A stretch of DNA of 6,131 nucleotides from Acidobacteriota bacterium (GCA_021780055.1 JAJXZM010000255.1:1-6131); one strand, 5' to 3'. Shown: positions 1 to 6,131, numbered from the stretch's first letter. Notes: generated by a model not told the origin, from the letters alone. Numbers and translations are program-made.

Positions 1-831
1 GAAAATGCTCCCACCCCAGAGCAACCCCATCAGAAGGGTCAGGCCGTAAAGCGACATAGATTTGGGCTGCGTATATTTTGCCCAGCTCCGGTTCTTTCTG
101 AACAGGTACGCACAAAATCCGAGGTTCGCAATTGCCCCGCCCGTCAGCATCAGCAACCAGACAATGTTGGAGCCTGCAAAGGCACTATCGCCCAGCCGGA
201 TCGCGGATTGGACAATGCCCTGGGCGGAACTATAGCCAATGTTGAAAACCGCCGAAAGCACACCCGCACCGGCACAGAGCAACAGGCCAAACCAGAACGG
301 CCGCGCTTCGCCCACCATTTCCTGGCGCACGTCTTCGTTCACCTGGCTGCGTTCTTTCAGTTTTCCCGCGTAGCCGCAAAAGGCAATGCCGACAATTGCA
401 ATCCCAGTTCCCACCATAATCGCCTCACCCTGCTTCTCAAATAGCTTGCTCGGGTCGAGCACCAGAATCGGCAGGAACGAACCGAGTGAGGAACTTATGG
501 CCAAAACAAAGGTGTTGGCGAGTGAAATGCCGATGGCGCTGACACTCTGGCCAAACATAAGGGCACCGAACCCCCAGGCGAAACCACATATGACGGCCAT
601 CACTATGGCACGCGTTGGAGCCTGCTGAAGCACTTCGCCCAAATTTGAAACCGTTGTCTCCGCAACGATTACAGGCATCAAGATACAGGCAATCAGAATA
701 AAGAGCGCCCAGACGTTCTCCCACGACCATCGTCCCAGATATCGCATGGGCAGCGTAAAGGTCCCGTTCATTAGTCCGGAAAGGACTGCGAGCGTTAGAC
801 CCAATGTCAGCGCGGACGGTGTTGCGTTCAT
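1..831 (-). CDS. rhaT: RhaT-family sugar/proton symporter, 3' end outside window
   Basis: Inner-membrane permease of the drug/metabolite transporter superfamily; characterised RhaT imports L-rhamnose with a proton. The frame runs from ATG at 831 through 277 codons to base 1 without a stop, so the C-terminus is missing. E. coli RhaT is about 344 residues with ten membrane spans, so roughly 60-70 residues are absent. About eight hydrophobic segments are visible, near residues 6-26, 40-58, 74-94, 97-120, 137-153, 180-198, 222-243 and 259-276. Stretches matching RhaT as I remember it are RWSWENVW (34-41), AGKLKER (155-161) and GGAIANLGFC (231-240). The start is supported by GAGGG four bases upstream. 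The gene begins 30 bases after the stop of the large exported enzyme, so the two are probably co-transcribed and the transporter may take up that enzyme's product. Family assignment is firm. Rhamnose as substrate is only inferred, since RhaT homologues in environmental phyla may carry other sugars. Confidence 0.88.
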   Translation of the reverse strand, partial: MNATPSALTLGLTLAVLSGLMNGTFTLPMRYLGRWSWENVWALFILIACILMPVIVAETTVSNLGEVLQQAPTRAIVMAVICGFAWGFGALMFGQSVSAIGISLANTFVLAISSSLGSFLPILVLDPSKLFEKQGEAIMVGTGIAIVGIAFCGYAGKLKERSQVNEDVRQEMVGEARPFWFGLLLCAGAGVLSAVFNIGYSSAQGIVQSAIRLGDSAFAGSNIVWLLMLTGGAIANLGFCAYLFRKNRSWAKYTQPKSMSLYGLTLLMGLLWGGSIF

Positions 832-835
832 AAGT

Positions 836-840
836 CCCTC
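836..840 (-). promoter_or_regulatory. Ribosome binding site of the RhaT-like gene
   Basis: GAGGG on the minus strand lies four bases before the ATG at 831. It sits inside the 30-base gap after the upstream stop codon. This gap shows no terminator-like hairpin, which supports translation from a shared message. Confidence 0.6.
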
Positions 841-861
841 ATAAATACGTATGCGTTCAGG

Positions 862-3057
862 TCAGCGACCAAACATGACAGGCAAGAGTTGTTTGATATC
901 CGCACCCAGTTTGCTGCGGCCGGTCAGGTCCCACAATGAAGTACGGAGGTTGCGCATCCCCAGTACCGACGTAATCCAGGATTGCGTCCAGCCGGTCTCG
1001 ATTGACCACGGCCCCCAGCCCCAGTCCGATCCGCTGGCCCAGTAGTCCCAGCGTCCGAAATCGAACGCGCGGAACCATCCACCGGACAGTTCAGGATGCT
1101 TTTTCGACCGCACCTGAATCCGGCACAGAAATTCTGCCAGCTTGTTCTCCGCCCGGATATAGACGGGATCGTGAGTGGCAGCAGCAGCCTCGTGCAGGCC
1201 AAGAAAGGCGAAGTTCGTCGTATAAAGAAGGTCGCTTACTGGATCGCCATTCTCCTGCAGTAAGGGAGCTTCCGAGGTTCCGTACTTGTCGTTCGATTTC
1301 GGTGGGCCATATTGCCCTTTACCCGCAGAGCCGACTTCTTCCCGGATAGCACCGGGCTCGTCCTGGAATGAGACCAGGTCGCGGGCAATGCGCTTCAACC
1401 AGCCGCGATGTTCAGCATTGTCCTCGATCCGAATCAGCCAGGCCAGCGGCAGCAGCATGCGGGCGCGCTCCTGTTGCAGGCCGTTGGTCCAGCGCCACTG
1501 GTCCGGATAAGCGGCCATGGTCATGCGAATGGCCGTTCGGGTCCGCTCCAGGAAGGGAGCGTAATGCGTCTTCTCGTAGGCTCGCAGGAAACATGCCCAC
1601 AGGTAAGCCTCAAAGTGCGGATGGTAGTTCACGAACTTTTCGTTGTAGAAATGGCGCCAACCGTATTTCTGGAGGTCATTCTCCGTCAGATTGTTGTGGC
1701 GGAATCCCAGCACCCCGGTCGTCCGCAGATTAGCCAACAGGCAGCGCAAAACTTTCTCATCCCAGCGGTCTGATCGCAACAACCCTGCTGCAGCCATTGT
1801 ACCCAGCATGCTTCTCGCATTGTCGTCGCCGTAGTAAGTCCCGGGCGCCTGTGGCAGCGTCCAACCTACCAAACCAAAGGACGGGCTCTGCGGATCGCCC
1901 CGAGGCCCCGATGCAAGTATCGAGTTGAAGTAGATAAAGTCGTTCAGATTTGCAGAGATATTGCTGTTCTCAGGCCTTCTTTCTATTACGCCTGAAAAAG
2001 CCATACTCATTGAAACTTCACCAATGCAGTCGTTGCGGAGGTTCCAGCCTACAGGCTGCTTCCCGTTCCATTCGATGGTGCTCGAAAAGCCTTCCAGAAC
2101 TCCTTCGCTGCCGTCGCCTAATGGCCAGGAAGGTGAAGGGCCGAGAAGTGAGCCTCTCGTGGCGGGGGATTCATAAATCACCTTCTTCCACGACGGAGCA
2201 ACAAACAATTTCGCGTTAGAAAACCACGCTACCCCTCTTCGAAAAGCGTCCAGTTCGACGCCTTGAGGCAAGGGTTGGTCCTTCCCCAACGCAGGATGCA
2301 CAACCGGCGTCCAATGGAGCAAAGCAAATTCTTGATGGGGCAAAAGCCATTCAAACACCCCTCGCCAGATATAGGGCCAGGCTTCAGAAGGAGCATACCG
2401 CCCTTCGATAAACTCGCTGAGTTTTGTGGTGGCGACAAGTATTTCCCTGGTCGGATGCCTAAAGAGAATGGGATGAACGCCCTTGTCCGGCAGTCCGTAT
2501 ACAGCGGTATCAAATCCTGCAACCCGCGCCAGCACCAGTTCGGCTGATGCGGATTCGATAGGAACGTAAAGGCAGTTATGCAGGGCCACAATCCGCAGTT
2601 GCTTCAAGGCGGGCCCAAAAGCCTCCGAGGCCACAACCCCACGGTCGAGGATATTGTGGTAAAACCCATATGCCACATGTTCAGGCGCACCGACGCTCAT
2701 GCCGGGGATAGCAGCAGGAAACTCCGCATAAAGACGCAGCCGTTTCTTCGCTGCGTCCGCATACACATTCTTTCCGATCACCGTTGGTTGCCGGGGATAC
2801 TCTTCAGCAAGAATCAGAACACCCGACCCCTCCGGCGCATGCGCAACAGCTTCTTCGGCGCGGTCGTATCGCGAACATGGAATGCCTGAATCCATTGCCA
2901 CACGAAAAAGGTCGTTGTTCTCGTCGCAGGCAAAATAAAGTGGATGACGGGTCTGCGCCTCCGCAAGCGCCGGAACGAAGGCCGCCAGCGGAACCGCACT
3001 GAGGGCTTTCAGAATTTGACGGCGGCGCGACCTTGTCTCAATATCGATTATGTTCAT
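862..3057 (-). CDS. Tat-exported two-domain protein, putative (alpha/alpha)-toroid glycoside hydrolase or lyase
   Basis: A 731-residue protein of a family I cannot name. The N-terminus carries a Tat signal: R12-R13 in RRQILK, a hydrophobic stretch at 18-32, and likely cleavage after AEA at 34. Residues about 38-240 look like an alternating alpha/beta (Rossmann or GATase/ThuA-like) domain, with strands such as GVLILAEEYP (79-88) and LRIVALHNCLYVP (154-166). Residues about 250-725 are helix-rich and aromatic-rich, like six-hairpin glycosidases and polysaccharide lyases. They include YYGDDNARS (408-416), NYHPHFEAYLWA (477-488), LLQENGDPVSDLLYTTN (599-615) and a tryptophan-dense block at 670-690 with SIETGWTQSW. 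Conserved-looking acids D411, D412, E602, D606, D678 and E687 are candidate catalytic residues, which is inference. The frame is intact. The ATG at 3057 is preceded by a run of five G but no well-spaced Shine-Dalgarno sequence. It is followed 30 bases on by the RhaT-like permease, suggesting release of a sugar for import. Export and fold are moderately sure; activity is unknown. Confidence 0.85.
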   Translation of the reverse strand: MNIIDIETRSRRRQILKALSAVPLAAFVPALAEAQTRHPLYFACDENNDLFRVAMDSGIPCSRYDRAEEAVAHAPEGSGVLILAEEYPRQPTVIGKNVYADAAKKRLRLYAEFPAAIPGMSVGAPEHVAYGFYHNILDRGVVASEAFGPALKQLRIVALHNCLYVPIESASAELVLARVAGFDTAVYGLPDKGVHPILFRHPTREILVATTKLSEFIEGRYAPSEAWPYIWRGVFEWLLPHQEFALLHWTPVVHPALGKDQPLPQGVELDAFRRGVAWFSNAKLFVAPSWKKVIYESPATRGSLLGPSPSWPLGDGSEGVLEGFSSTIEWNGKQPVGWNLRNDCIGEVSMSMAFSGVIERRPENSNISANLNDFIYFNSILASGPRGDPQSPSFGLVGWTLPQAPGTYYGDDNARSMLGTMAAAGLLRSDRWDEKVLRCLLANLRTTGVLGFRHNNLTENDLQKYGWRHFYNEKFVNYHPHFEAYLWACFLRAYEKTHYAPFLERTRTAIRMTMAAYPDQWRWTNGLQQERARMLLPLAWLIRIEDNAEHRGWLKRIARDLVSFQDEPGAIREEVGSAGKGQYGPPKSNDKYGTSEAPLLQENGDPVSDLLYTTNFAFLGLHEAAAATHDPVYIRAENKLAEFLCRIQVRSKKHPELSGGWFRAFDFGRWDYWASGSDWGWGPWSIETGWTQSWITSVLGMRNLRTSLWDLTGRSKLGADIKQLLPVMFGR

Positions 3058-3125
3058 CCCCCGAGATCTCTGTTTGTAATTTCCGTGATAGGTCGTTCTG
3101 CTTGAACACGAGCCGGCCCCCTGCG

Positions 3126-3160
3126 GATAGCCGATATCTAGCCTATATTAGTTGGCTATC
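3126..3160. repeat. Inverted repeat GATAGCC/GGCTATC with an internal third TAGCC copy
   Basis: GATAGCC at 3126-3132 and GGCTATC at 3154-3160 are perfect 7-base inverted arms separated by 21 bases. A third TAGCC at 3139-3143 lies in direct orientation exactly 11 bases (one helical turn) after the copy at 3128-3132. The region is AT-rich compared with the surrounding genes and has no downstream T run on either strand. A protein-binding operator therefore seems likelier than a rho-independent terminator. It lies in the 127-base gap before the large exported enzyme. Confidence 0.45.
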
Positions 3161-3173
3161 TTGATGCTTCTAA
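3145..3173 (-). promoter_or_regulatory. Weak candidate promoter for the large exported enzyme and RhaT-like permease
   Basis: On the minus strand TTAGAA (3173-3168) and TAATAT (3150-3145) are separated by 17 bases and could be -35 and -10 elements. The -35 match to TTGACA is poor (3 of 6). The right arm of the GATAGCC inverted repeat falls in the spacer and the left arm downstream of the -10, which would suit a repressor site. The predicted start lies about 80 bases before the ATG at 3057. This is a tentative call. Confidence 0.22.
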
Positions 3174-3184
3174 TAGCTCCCGGC

Positions 3185-4234
3185 TCACCTGTGGGAGCGG
3201 AGCCAGTCCGTGTAGGCAGTGTAGAGTTTCGCGGATGCGGGAGACCCACAAAAAGCGGCCGACCCCGGCTTGTTCATCATGCCCTGGTATTGATAGACAA
3301 GAATCTTATCAACCCAGGGCGAGACGGCCTCAAGCTGCCGGAGCACGCGAGAGAAAGGAGCCGGAAGCAGGGCGCTCTTGTACACAGCGCCCTCAAACCG
3401 GAAGATCTCGACGTCGGCCCAGATAGCCGCACGGCCCGCCCGGTCGTGAGCCTTCCTCAAGCCTTCATAGAACTTCGGGGTCTCATCCGGCGTTGACTTC
3501 TGAACACCCACCTCGTCCTGATAGGCAATGACGTCGACATCCAGCAACTCCAGTTGCTTCACGTACTTGTCATCGGGAACAGCCACGCGCGTTCCGTAAG
3601 GCGCAATCAGAATCTTCGCCTGCGGCGTCAACCTGTGTGCCAGCCGCGAGCACGTGTTGACGTAATCGATGAACTCGTTGGAGTAATAGCGGTCAATAAA
3701 CGCCTCATTGGGCCAGTACCAACCGTAGAAACTCTTGTGATGGCCGTAAAGCCGGGCCAGTTGTTCGATGGCCTGCAGGCGCTTCCGCGCTGCCACGGGA
3801 TCGGACACAATTTTTGGACTGGCCCAATCACCATAAAAACCGCCCCCGATAAAGAACTTGACGCCGTATTTGTCCGCCGCAGTCAACACGGCTTCCATCG
3901 GATCAGCACAGGCCAAATGCCAGGGCGCGAAAATCCTGGTTGGGAAAAACGCGCGGTAATAGAGAGCGGTTGCCATCAGCACCAGGTATTCCATGCCCAC
4001 GTCGGCGATCTCTTTCACCTTGGCATCCCACTGTGCACAAGTGAAATCAGCACACTGCGGATTCCAATCGACCCCTTCAACGGTGGCGTGGTGCTGAAAT
4101 TCAAACCAGCTTCCCGATATCGGCTTGATAGCGGCATGTGCCGGCAAAGGCTCCGCTGTTTTCGGAAAAGCGCCCAGCAACGCGCCGCCTGCGCCCATTG
4201 CACAAAGGAAATCGCGCCGATCTAGTTTGTTCAT
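3185..4234 (-). CDS. Tat-exported DUF4434-like TIM-barrel protein, putative glycoside hydrolase
   Basis: A 349-residue protein, complete. It begins with a textbook Tat signal: R6-R7 in DRRDFL, a Gly/Ala/Leu-rich stretch at 11-23, and probable cleavage after AHA at 34. The mature part reads as one TIM barrel of the DUF4434 (PF14488) type. It has GSWFEFQ at 41-47, the helix and strand WDAKVKEIADVGMEYLVL at 69-86, GWYWPNEAF at 171-179 and IWADVEIFRFEG at 271-282. In clan GH-A hydrolases an Asn-Glu pair on strand 4 is the acid/base and a Glu on strand 7 the nucleophile. N176-E177 and E276 fit that pattern, and the spacing of about 100 residues is usual. IAYQDEVG (236-243) would be strand 6. C61 and C66 could form a small disulfide loop outside the cytoplasm. 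ATG at 4234 is chosen over in-frame GTG at 4249 because GGAG sits nine bases before the ATG and overlaps the GTG. Substrate is unknown. Confidence 0.87.
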   Translation of the reverse strand: MNKLDRRDFLCAMGAGGALLGAFPKTAEPLPAHAAIKPISGSWFEFQHHATVEGVDWNPQCADFTCAQWDAKVKEIADVGMEYLVLMATALYYRAFFPTRIFAPWHLACADPMEAVLTAADKYGVKFFIGGGFYGDWASPKIVSDPVAARKRLQAIEQLARLYGHHKSFYGWYWPNEAFIDRYYSNEFIDYVNTCSRLAHRLTPQAKILIAPYGTRVAVPDDKYVKQLELLDVDVIAYQDEVGVQKSTPDETPKFYEGLRKAHDRAGRAAIWADVEIFRFEGAVYKSALLPAPFSRVLRQLEAVSPWVDKILVYQYQGMMNKPGSAAFCGSPASAKLYTAYTDWLRSHR

Positions 4235-4242
4235 ACCTGGAA

Positions 4243-4247
4243 TCTCC
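4243..4247 (-). promoter_or_regulatory. Ribosome binding site deciding the start of the DUF4434-like gene
   Basis: GGAGA on the minus strand (4247 to 4243) lies nine bases (counted from GGAG) before the ATG at 4234. The alternative in-frame GTG at 4249 overlaps this motif and has no purine-rich sequence upstream. The ATG start, five residues shorter, is therefore preferred. It also puts the twin arginines at residues 6-7. Confidence 0.6.
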
Positions 4248-4293
4248 ACTCGATAAGGATAACGAATAGCTCTCGGGTTGCAGGGCTATCTCC

Positions 4294-4308
4294 ACGCTGA
4301 GTCAGCGT
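4294..4308. promoter_or_regulatory. Perfect 15-bp palindrome, candidate operator
   Basis: ACGCTGAGTCAGCGT consists of perfect 7-base inverted arms around a single central base at 4301. It lies 59 bases upstream of the ATG of the DUF4434-like gene, in the 161-base intergenic gap. The one-base centre is too tight for an RNA hairpin, so a dimeric regulator site is the natural reading. No convincing -10/-35 pair could be placed beside it. Confidence 0.4.
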
Positions 4309-4332
4309 TCAAATGTAACACCATCGTCAAAT

Positions 4333-4352
4333 TTGTCCCAAGGAAAGGACAA
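4333..4352 (-). terminator. Weak stem-loop after the FAD oxidoreductase gene
   Basis: On the minus strand TTGTCC and GGACAA form a 6-bp stem with an 8-base loop, followed by ATTTGA rather than a real T run. It starts 43 bases after the stop codon at 4396. The short stem and missing T tract make it at best a weak or partial terminator. It could also be an RNA-processing site or chance. Confidence 0.25.
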
Positions 4353-4365
4353 GACGCGGCAGCAT

Positions 4366-4382
4366 CACCGTTCCCGCACCGT
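4366..4382. repeat. Short direct repeat CACCGT-N5-CACCGT
   Basis: CACCGT occurs at 4366-4371 and again at 4377-4382, an 11-base (one helical turn) period, just downstream of the FAD oxidoreductase stop codon. The motifs are short and could be chance; a tandem regulator half-site is the alternative. Confidence 0.25.
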
Positions 4383-4395
4383 GCAACCATGTCCG

Positions 4396-6131
4396 TCACT
4401 TCTCCGGAAACTTGTGCCGCGCCATATACACACGCATCAACCATTTTGCAAAGGCAGCATGACTGACTGTCCCGGATGCCTGAGTTTCTGATGGCAACTC
4501 CACCTGCATCTTACTCGCCGCGTCTTGCAGGTCCGAAAGCAGAAGCAGGTGGTTCAGATCTGCCTGTGCAGCTTCAGAACGCGGCCAGTAACAATCCGCG
4601 ACCAGCTCTTGAAGCGCCAGTCCGCTCAACCGAGTCGACCAGATGTTGGTCGATGGAGGCCGCTCAATGCCCAGCAGTCGTGCCAGCGCTATCAATGCGT
4701 CTCCTCGTGTCGTCGGAGAAGAAGGCGAAAAGTGGAGGTTCCTGTCATTGCCGCCAAAGATCCCCTTTGCGGCGAGGAACTGTGCGGCGCTGAATGCCGG
4801 ATCGCTAACCTTCAGGTCGTCGAACCAGTAAATAGGCGCACCCTGATTGACGAGATCAAGTTGAAGTACTGAGGTCAATGTCTTATCAGTTGATATGGCC
4901 TGCGGGGTCTGGCCGGATTTTATCGCCAACACCGCAAGCCGGCCTGCCGCCTCGCCAACGGCCCACTCGATCGGATGCAGGCGGTAAGCGCCGTTGGTGA
5001 TGTGGGTGGTGCCAATGTCTTTGGACGCGGCAATCAGATTCTGAATCTTTGCCGGGACCAGCGCGCCCAGCGGCAACTGGAAAGGTTTAGTTCCCGAAGT
5101 AAAGTCCTTCTTCGAGCAGCTATGGATGTCGATGGGATAAAACCCGATCCCCACTGAATCCGGAAACCACTTGCTTCTGGGACCCTTCTGGTACACGGAG
5201 GAGATGTCCTGCTCGCGAATCGTCTCCACAGCCCGAATCCTTCGCGATTCACGAATGTAGGGATAGAGTGAAAGGCCGTCGGTTGAGCCCAGTTCCGAAG
5301 TCAGAAAGCGAAGCTGAGGATAACCCTTCCCCGCCCCGTCCCGAGGAACATCATGCTGAATCCAGTAGGCAAAGCCCAAGGCAAGAATTTTAGCCCGTCG
5401 CAATTGCTCAGCCTGGGCAAGTGGATCGGTGGAAAGAAGGTCAGGACCGCAGTAGTCATTGCCGGGCCAGTTGATCAGCGAGACTTCGGGCGGCGTGTGC
5501 GGCCCCTCGAAATTTTCTGCCGCCACCAGCCGCCGGTAAGCCCAGAAGGAACCAGGCGTCCCCGGCTTTTTTGTGAACACCCCGTAAGTCAGGAAGTTCC
5601 CATGTCCGTAATCAACCGTCAGGGTGTAGGGCTGACTTTTCACGTTCCCTTCAAAGCCCTTCGGCTTTGAAAGCAGATCCCCGTTGTGAGGCGAAATGCC
5701 CAGGACAAAGGAGTAGGTGAAACTCTGGTCATCACTCGGGTCGCCAGTTCCCTCCCGGGCGTCTGGCTCGCCCGTCAGGCTGCGCGGTTCTGCACCGGTC
5801 ACATATTCGGCGCCGGCCAGCGGCAACAGTTCTCCAAGGTCCGTCGCATCCAAAACGTACTTCGCACGAAACCGAAACCACTTTCCCGTGCTGAATTGAT
5901 AAGCAAGAACAGACTCGATGCGGTTTCCGCTCATCTTGACGGAAGCAGCTTTGGTCCGCAAAAAGACACGCAGCAGGTCCTTCTGCTCGAAAGGTTTGAG
6001 CATGGAATCCAGAACGTCAAGGGCGACCTGCGGTTCAAAGCAGAGAGCGCTGACCCAGCAGTTGCCGGGGTTAAAGTAGCGTTGCGACCTGCCCAGCGGC
6101 GACAGCTTGTAGTGGTCACGATAGTATTGCC
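4396..6131 (-). CDS. FAD-dependent oxidoreductase (PF12831-like) with S-layer-homology-like C-terminal tail, 5' end outside window
   Basis: The frame is open from the stop at 4396 to the right edge, giving 577 visible residues. The ATG at 6003 is internal: 42 in-frame codons precede it and include the family-typical FNPGNCWVSALCFEP (19-33). The glycine-rich FAD fingerprint and any signal peptide lie outside. Other PF12831-like landmarks are YVLDATDLGELLPLAGAEYV (91-110), PYIRESRRI (290-298), GIGFYPIDIHSC (327-338) and the closing flavin-domain segment HITNGAYRLHPIEWAVGEAAG (376-396). Such proteins are presumed to oxidise or reduce an unknown substrate with bound FAD; some annotations call them xanthan-lyase-related, without proof for this branch. 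After residue 430 comes YWFDDL..DPAFSAAQFLAAKGIFGG..FSP..TTRGDALIALARLLG (433-487, abridged), resembling one S-layer homology repeat. A degenerate second copy near 553-568 contains VSHAAFAKWL. It is the first of four co-directional genes. Its stop is 161 bases before the DUF4434-like start. Oxidoreductase assignment is firm; the substrate is unknown. Confidence 0.87.
   Translation of the reverse strand, partial: QYYRDHYKLSPLGRSQRYFNPGNCWVSALCFEPQVALDVLDSMLKPFEQKDLLRVFLRTKAASVKMSGNRIESVLAYQFSTGKWFRFRAKYVLDATDLGELLPLAGAEYVTGAEPRSLTGEPDAREGTGDPSDDQSFTYSFVLGISPHNGDLLSKPKGFEGNVKSQPYTLTVDYGHGNFLTYGVFTKKPGTPGSFWAYRRLVAAENFEGPHTPPEVSLINWPGNDYCGPDLLSTDPLAQAEQLRRAKILALGFAYWIQHDVPRDGAGKGYPQLRFLTSELGSTDGLSLYPYIRESRRIRAVETIREQDISSVYQKGPRSKWFPDSVGIGFYPIDIHSCSKKDFTSGTKPFQLPLGALVPAKIQNLIAASKDIGTTHITNGAYRLHPIEWAVGEAAGRLAVLAIKSGQTPQAISTDKTLTSVLQLDLVNQGAPIYWFDDLKVSDPAFSAAQFLAAKGIFGGNDRNLHFSPSSPTTRGDALIALARLLGIERPPSTNIWSTRLSGLALQELVADCYWPRSEAAQADLNHLLLLSDLQDAASKMQVELPSETQASGTVSHAAFAKWLMRVYMARHKFPEK

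Noticed and set aside
208..628. Two overlapping plus-strand reading frames of 78 and 80 codons
   Set aside because: They lie antisense within the RhaT-like permease, which has clear membrane segments and family motifs; their translations have no recognisable features.
1368..1773. Two overlapping plus-strand frames of 121 codons each
   Set aside because: Both are antisense shadows of the toroid-like domain of the large exported protein. Their translations are low-complexity Arg/Ser/Pro-rich or featureless, with no separate promoter.
3063..3070. GAGATCTC palindrome just upstream of the large enzyme's start
   Set aside because: Eight-base palindromes are common by chance and it coincides with the translation initiation region; no second copy supports a regulatory role.
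4190..4220. Possible lipoprotein signal at the Cys after RRDFL in the DUF4434-like protein
   Set aside because: The residues before the Cys (DFL) do not form a lipobox, and the Cys precedes rather than follows the hydrophobic stretch; a cleavable Tat signal fits better.
3554..4225. A 223-codon plus-strand frame
   Set aside because: Although long, it is fully antisense to the DUF4434-like gene. Its translation shows no domain, and the opposite strand has a Tat signal and TIM-barrel motifs.
4278..4466. A 62-codon plus-strand frame spanning the gap between the FAD oxidoreductase and the DUF4434-like gene
   Set aside because: It overlaps the C-terminus of the oxidoreductase, has no convincing ribosome binding site, and its translation is featureless.
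4476..4872. Overlapping plus-strand frames of 105 and 115 codons opposite the oxidoreductase tail
   Set aside because: Two overlapping frames on the same strand opposite one intact gene are typical shadows. The minus-strand reading gives a coherent SLH-like tail.

Overview
The window looks like bacterial chromosomal DNA of moderate GC (mid-50s % by eye). All coding is on the minus strand, dense and co-directional. Two genes start with clear twin-arginine (Tat) export signals. One gene is a RhaT-type sugar/proton symporter, and another belongs to the 'FAD dependent oxidoreductase' (PF12831-like) group. This combination is most familiar from plant- or soil-polysaccharide-degrading Acidobacteriota, with Planctomycetota and Verrucomicrobiota as alternatives. 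The phylum is an inference, because no marker gene is present.

Layout in the direction of transcription (high to low coordinates). (1) Positions 6131-4396: a 5'-truncated FAD-dependent oxidoreductase, open to the window edge, with a C-terminal tail resembling S-layer-homology repeats. (2) A 161-base gap (4235-4395) with a short stem-loop, a perfect 15-bp palindrome and the Shine-Dalgarno sequence of the next gene. (3) Positions 4234-3185: a Tat-exported TIM-barrel protein of the DUF4434 glycoside-hydrolase-like type with two plausible catalytic glutamates. (4) A 127-base gap (3058-3184) with an AT-rich cluster of three TAGCC motifs, possibly a promoter/operator. (5) Positions 3057-862: a large Tat-exported two-domain protein, with an N-terminal Rossmann/GATase-like part and a C-terminal (alpha/alpha) toroid-like part, of no enzyme family I can name. 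(6) After only 30 bases, positions 831-1: a RhaT-family permease cut by the window's left edge. It is easily missed because its stop codon lies outside.

Together the genes suggest a carbohydrate cassette. Exported enzymes would trim or oxidise a glycan or glycoside outside the cytoplasm, and the permease coupled to the large enzyme would import the released sugar, perhaps L-rhamnose or another deoxysugar or uronic-type sugar. The family calls rest on the sequence; the pathway and substrate are inferred. No RNA gene, mobile element, CRISPR array or plus-strand gene is supported.
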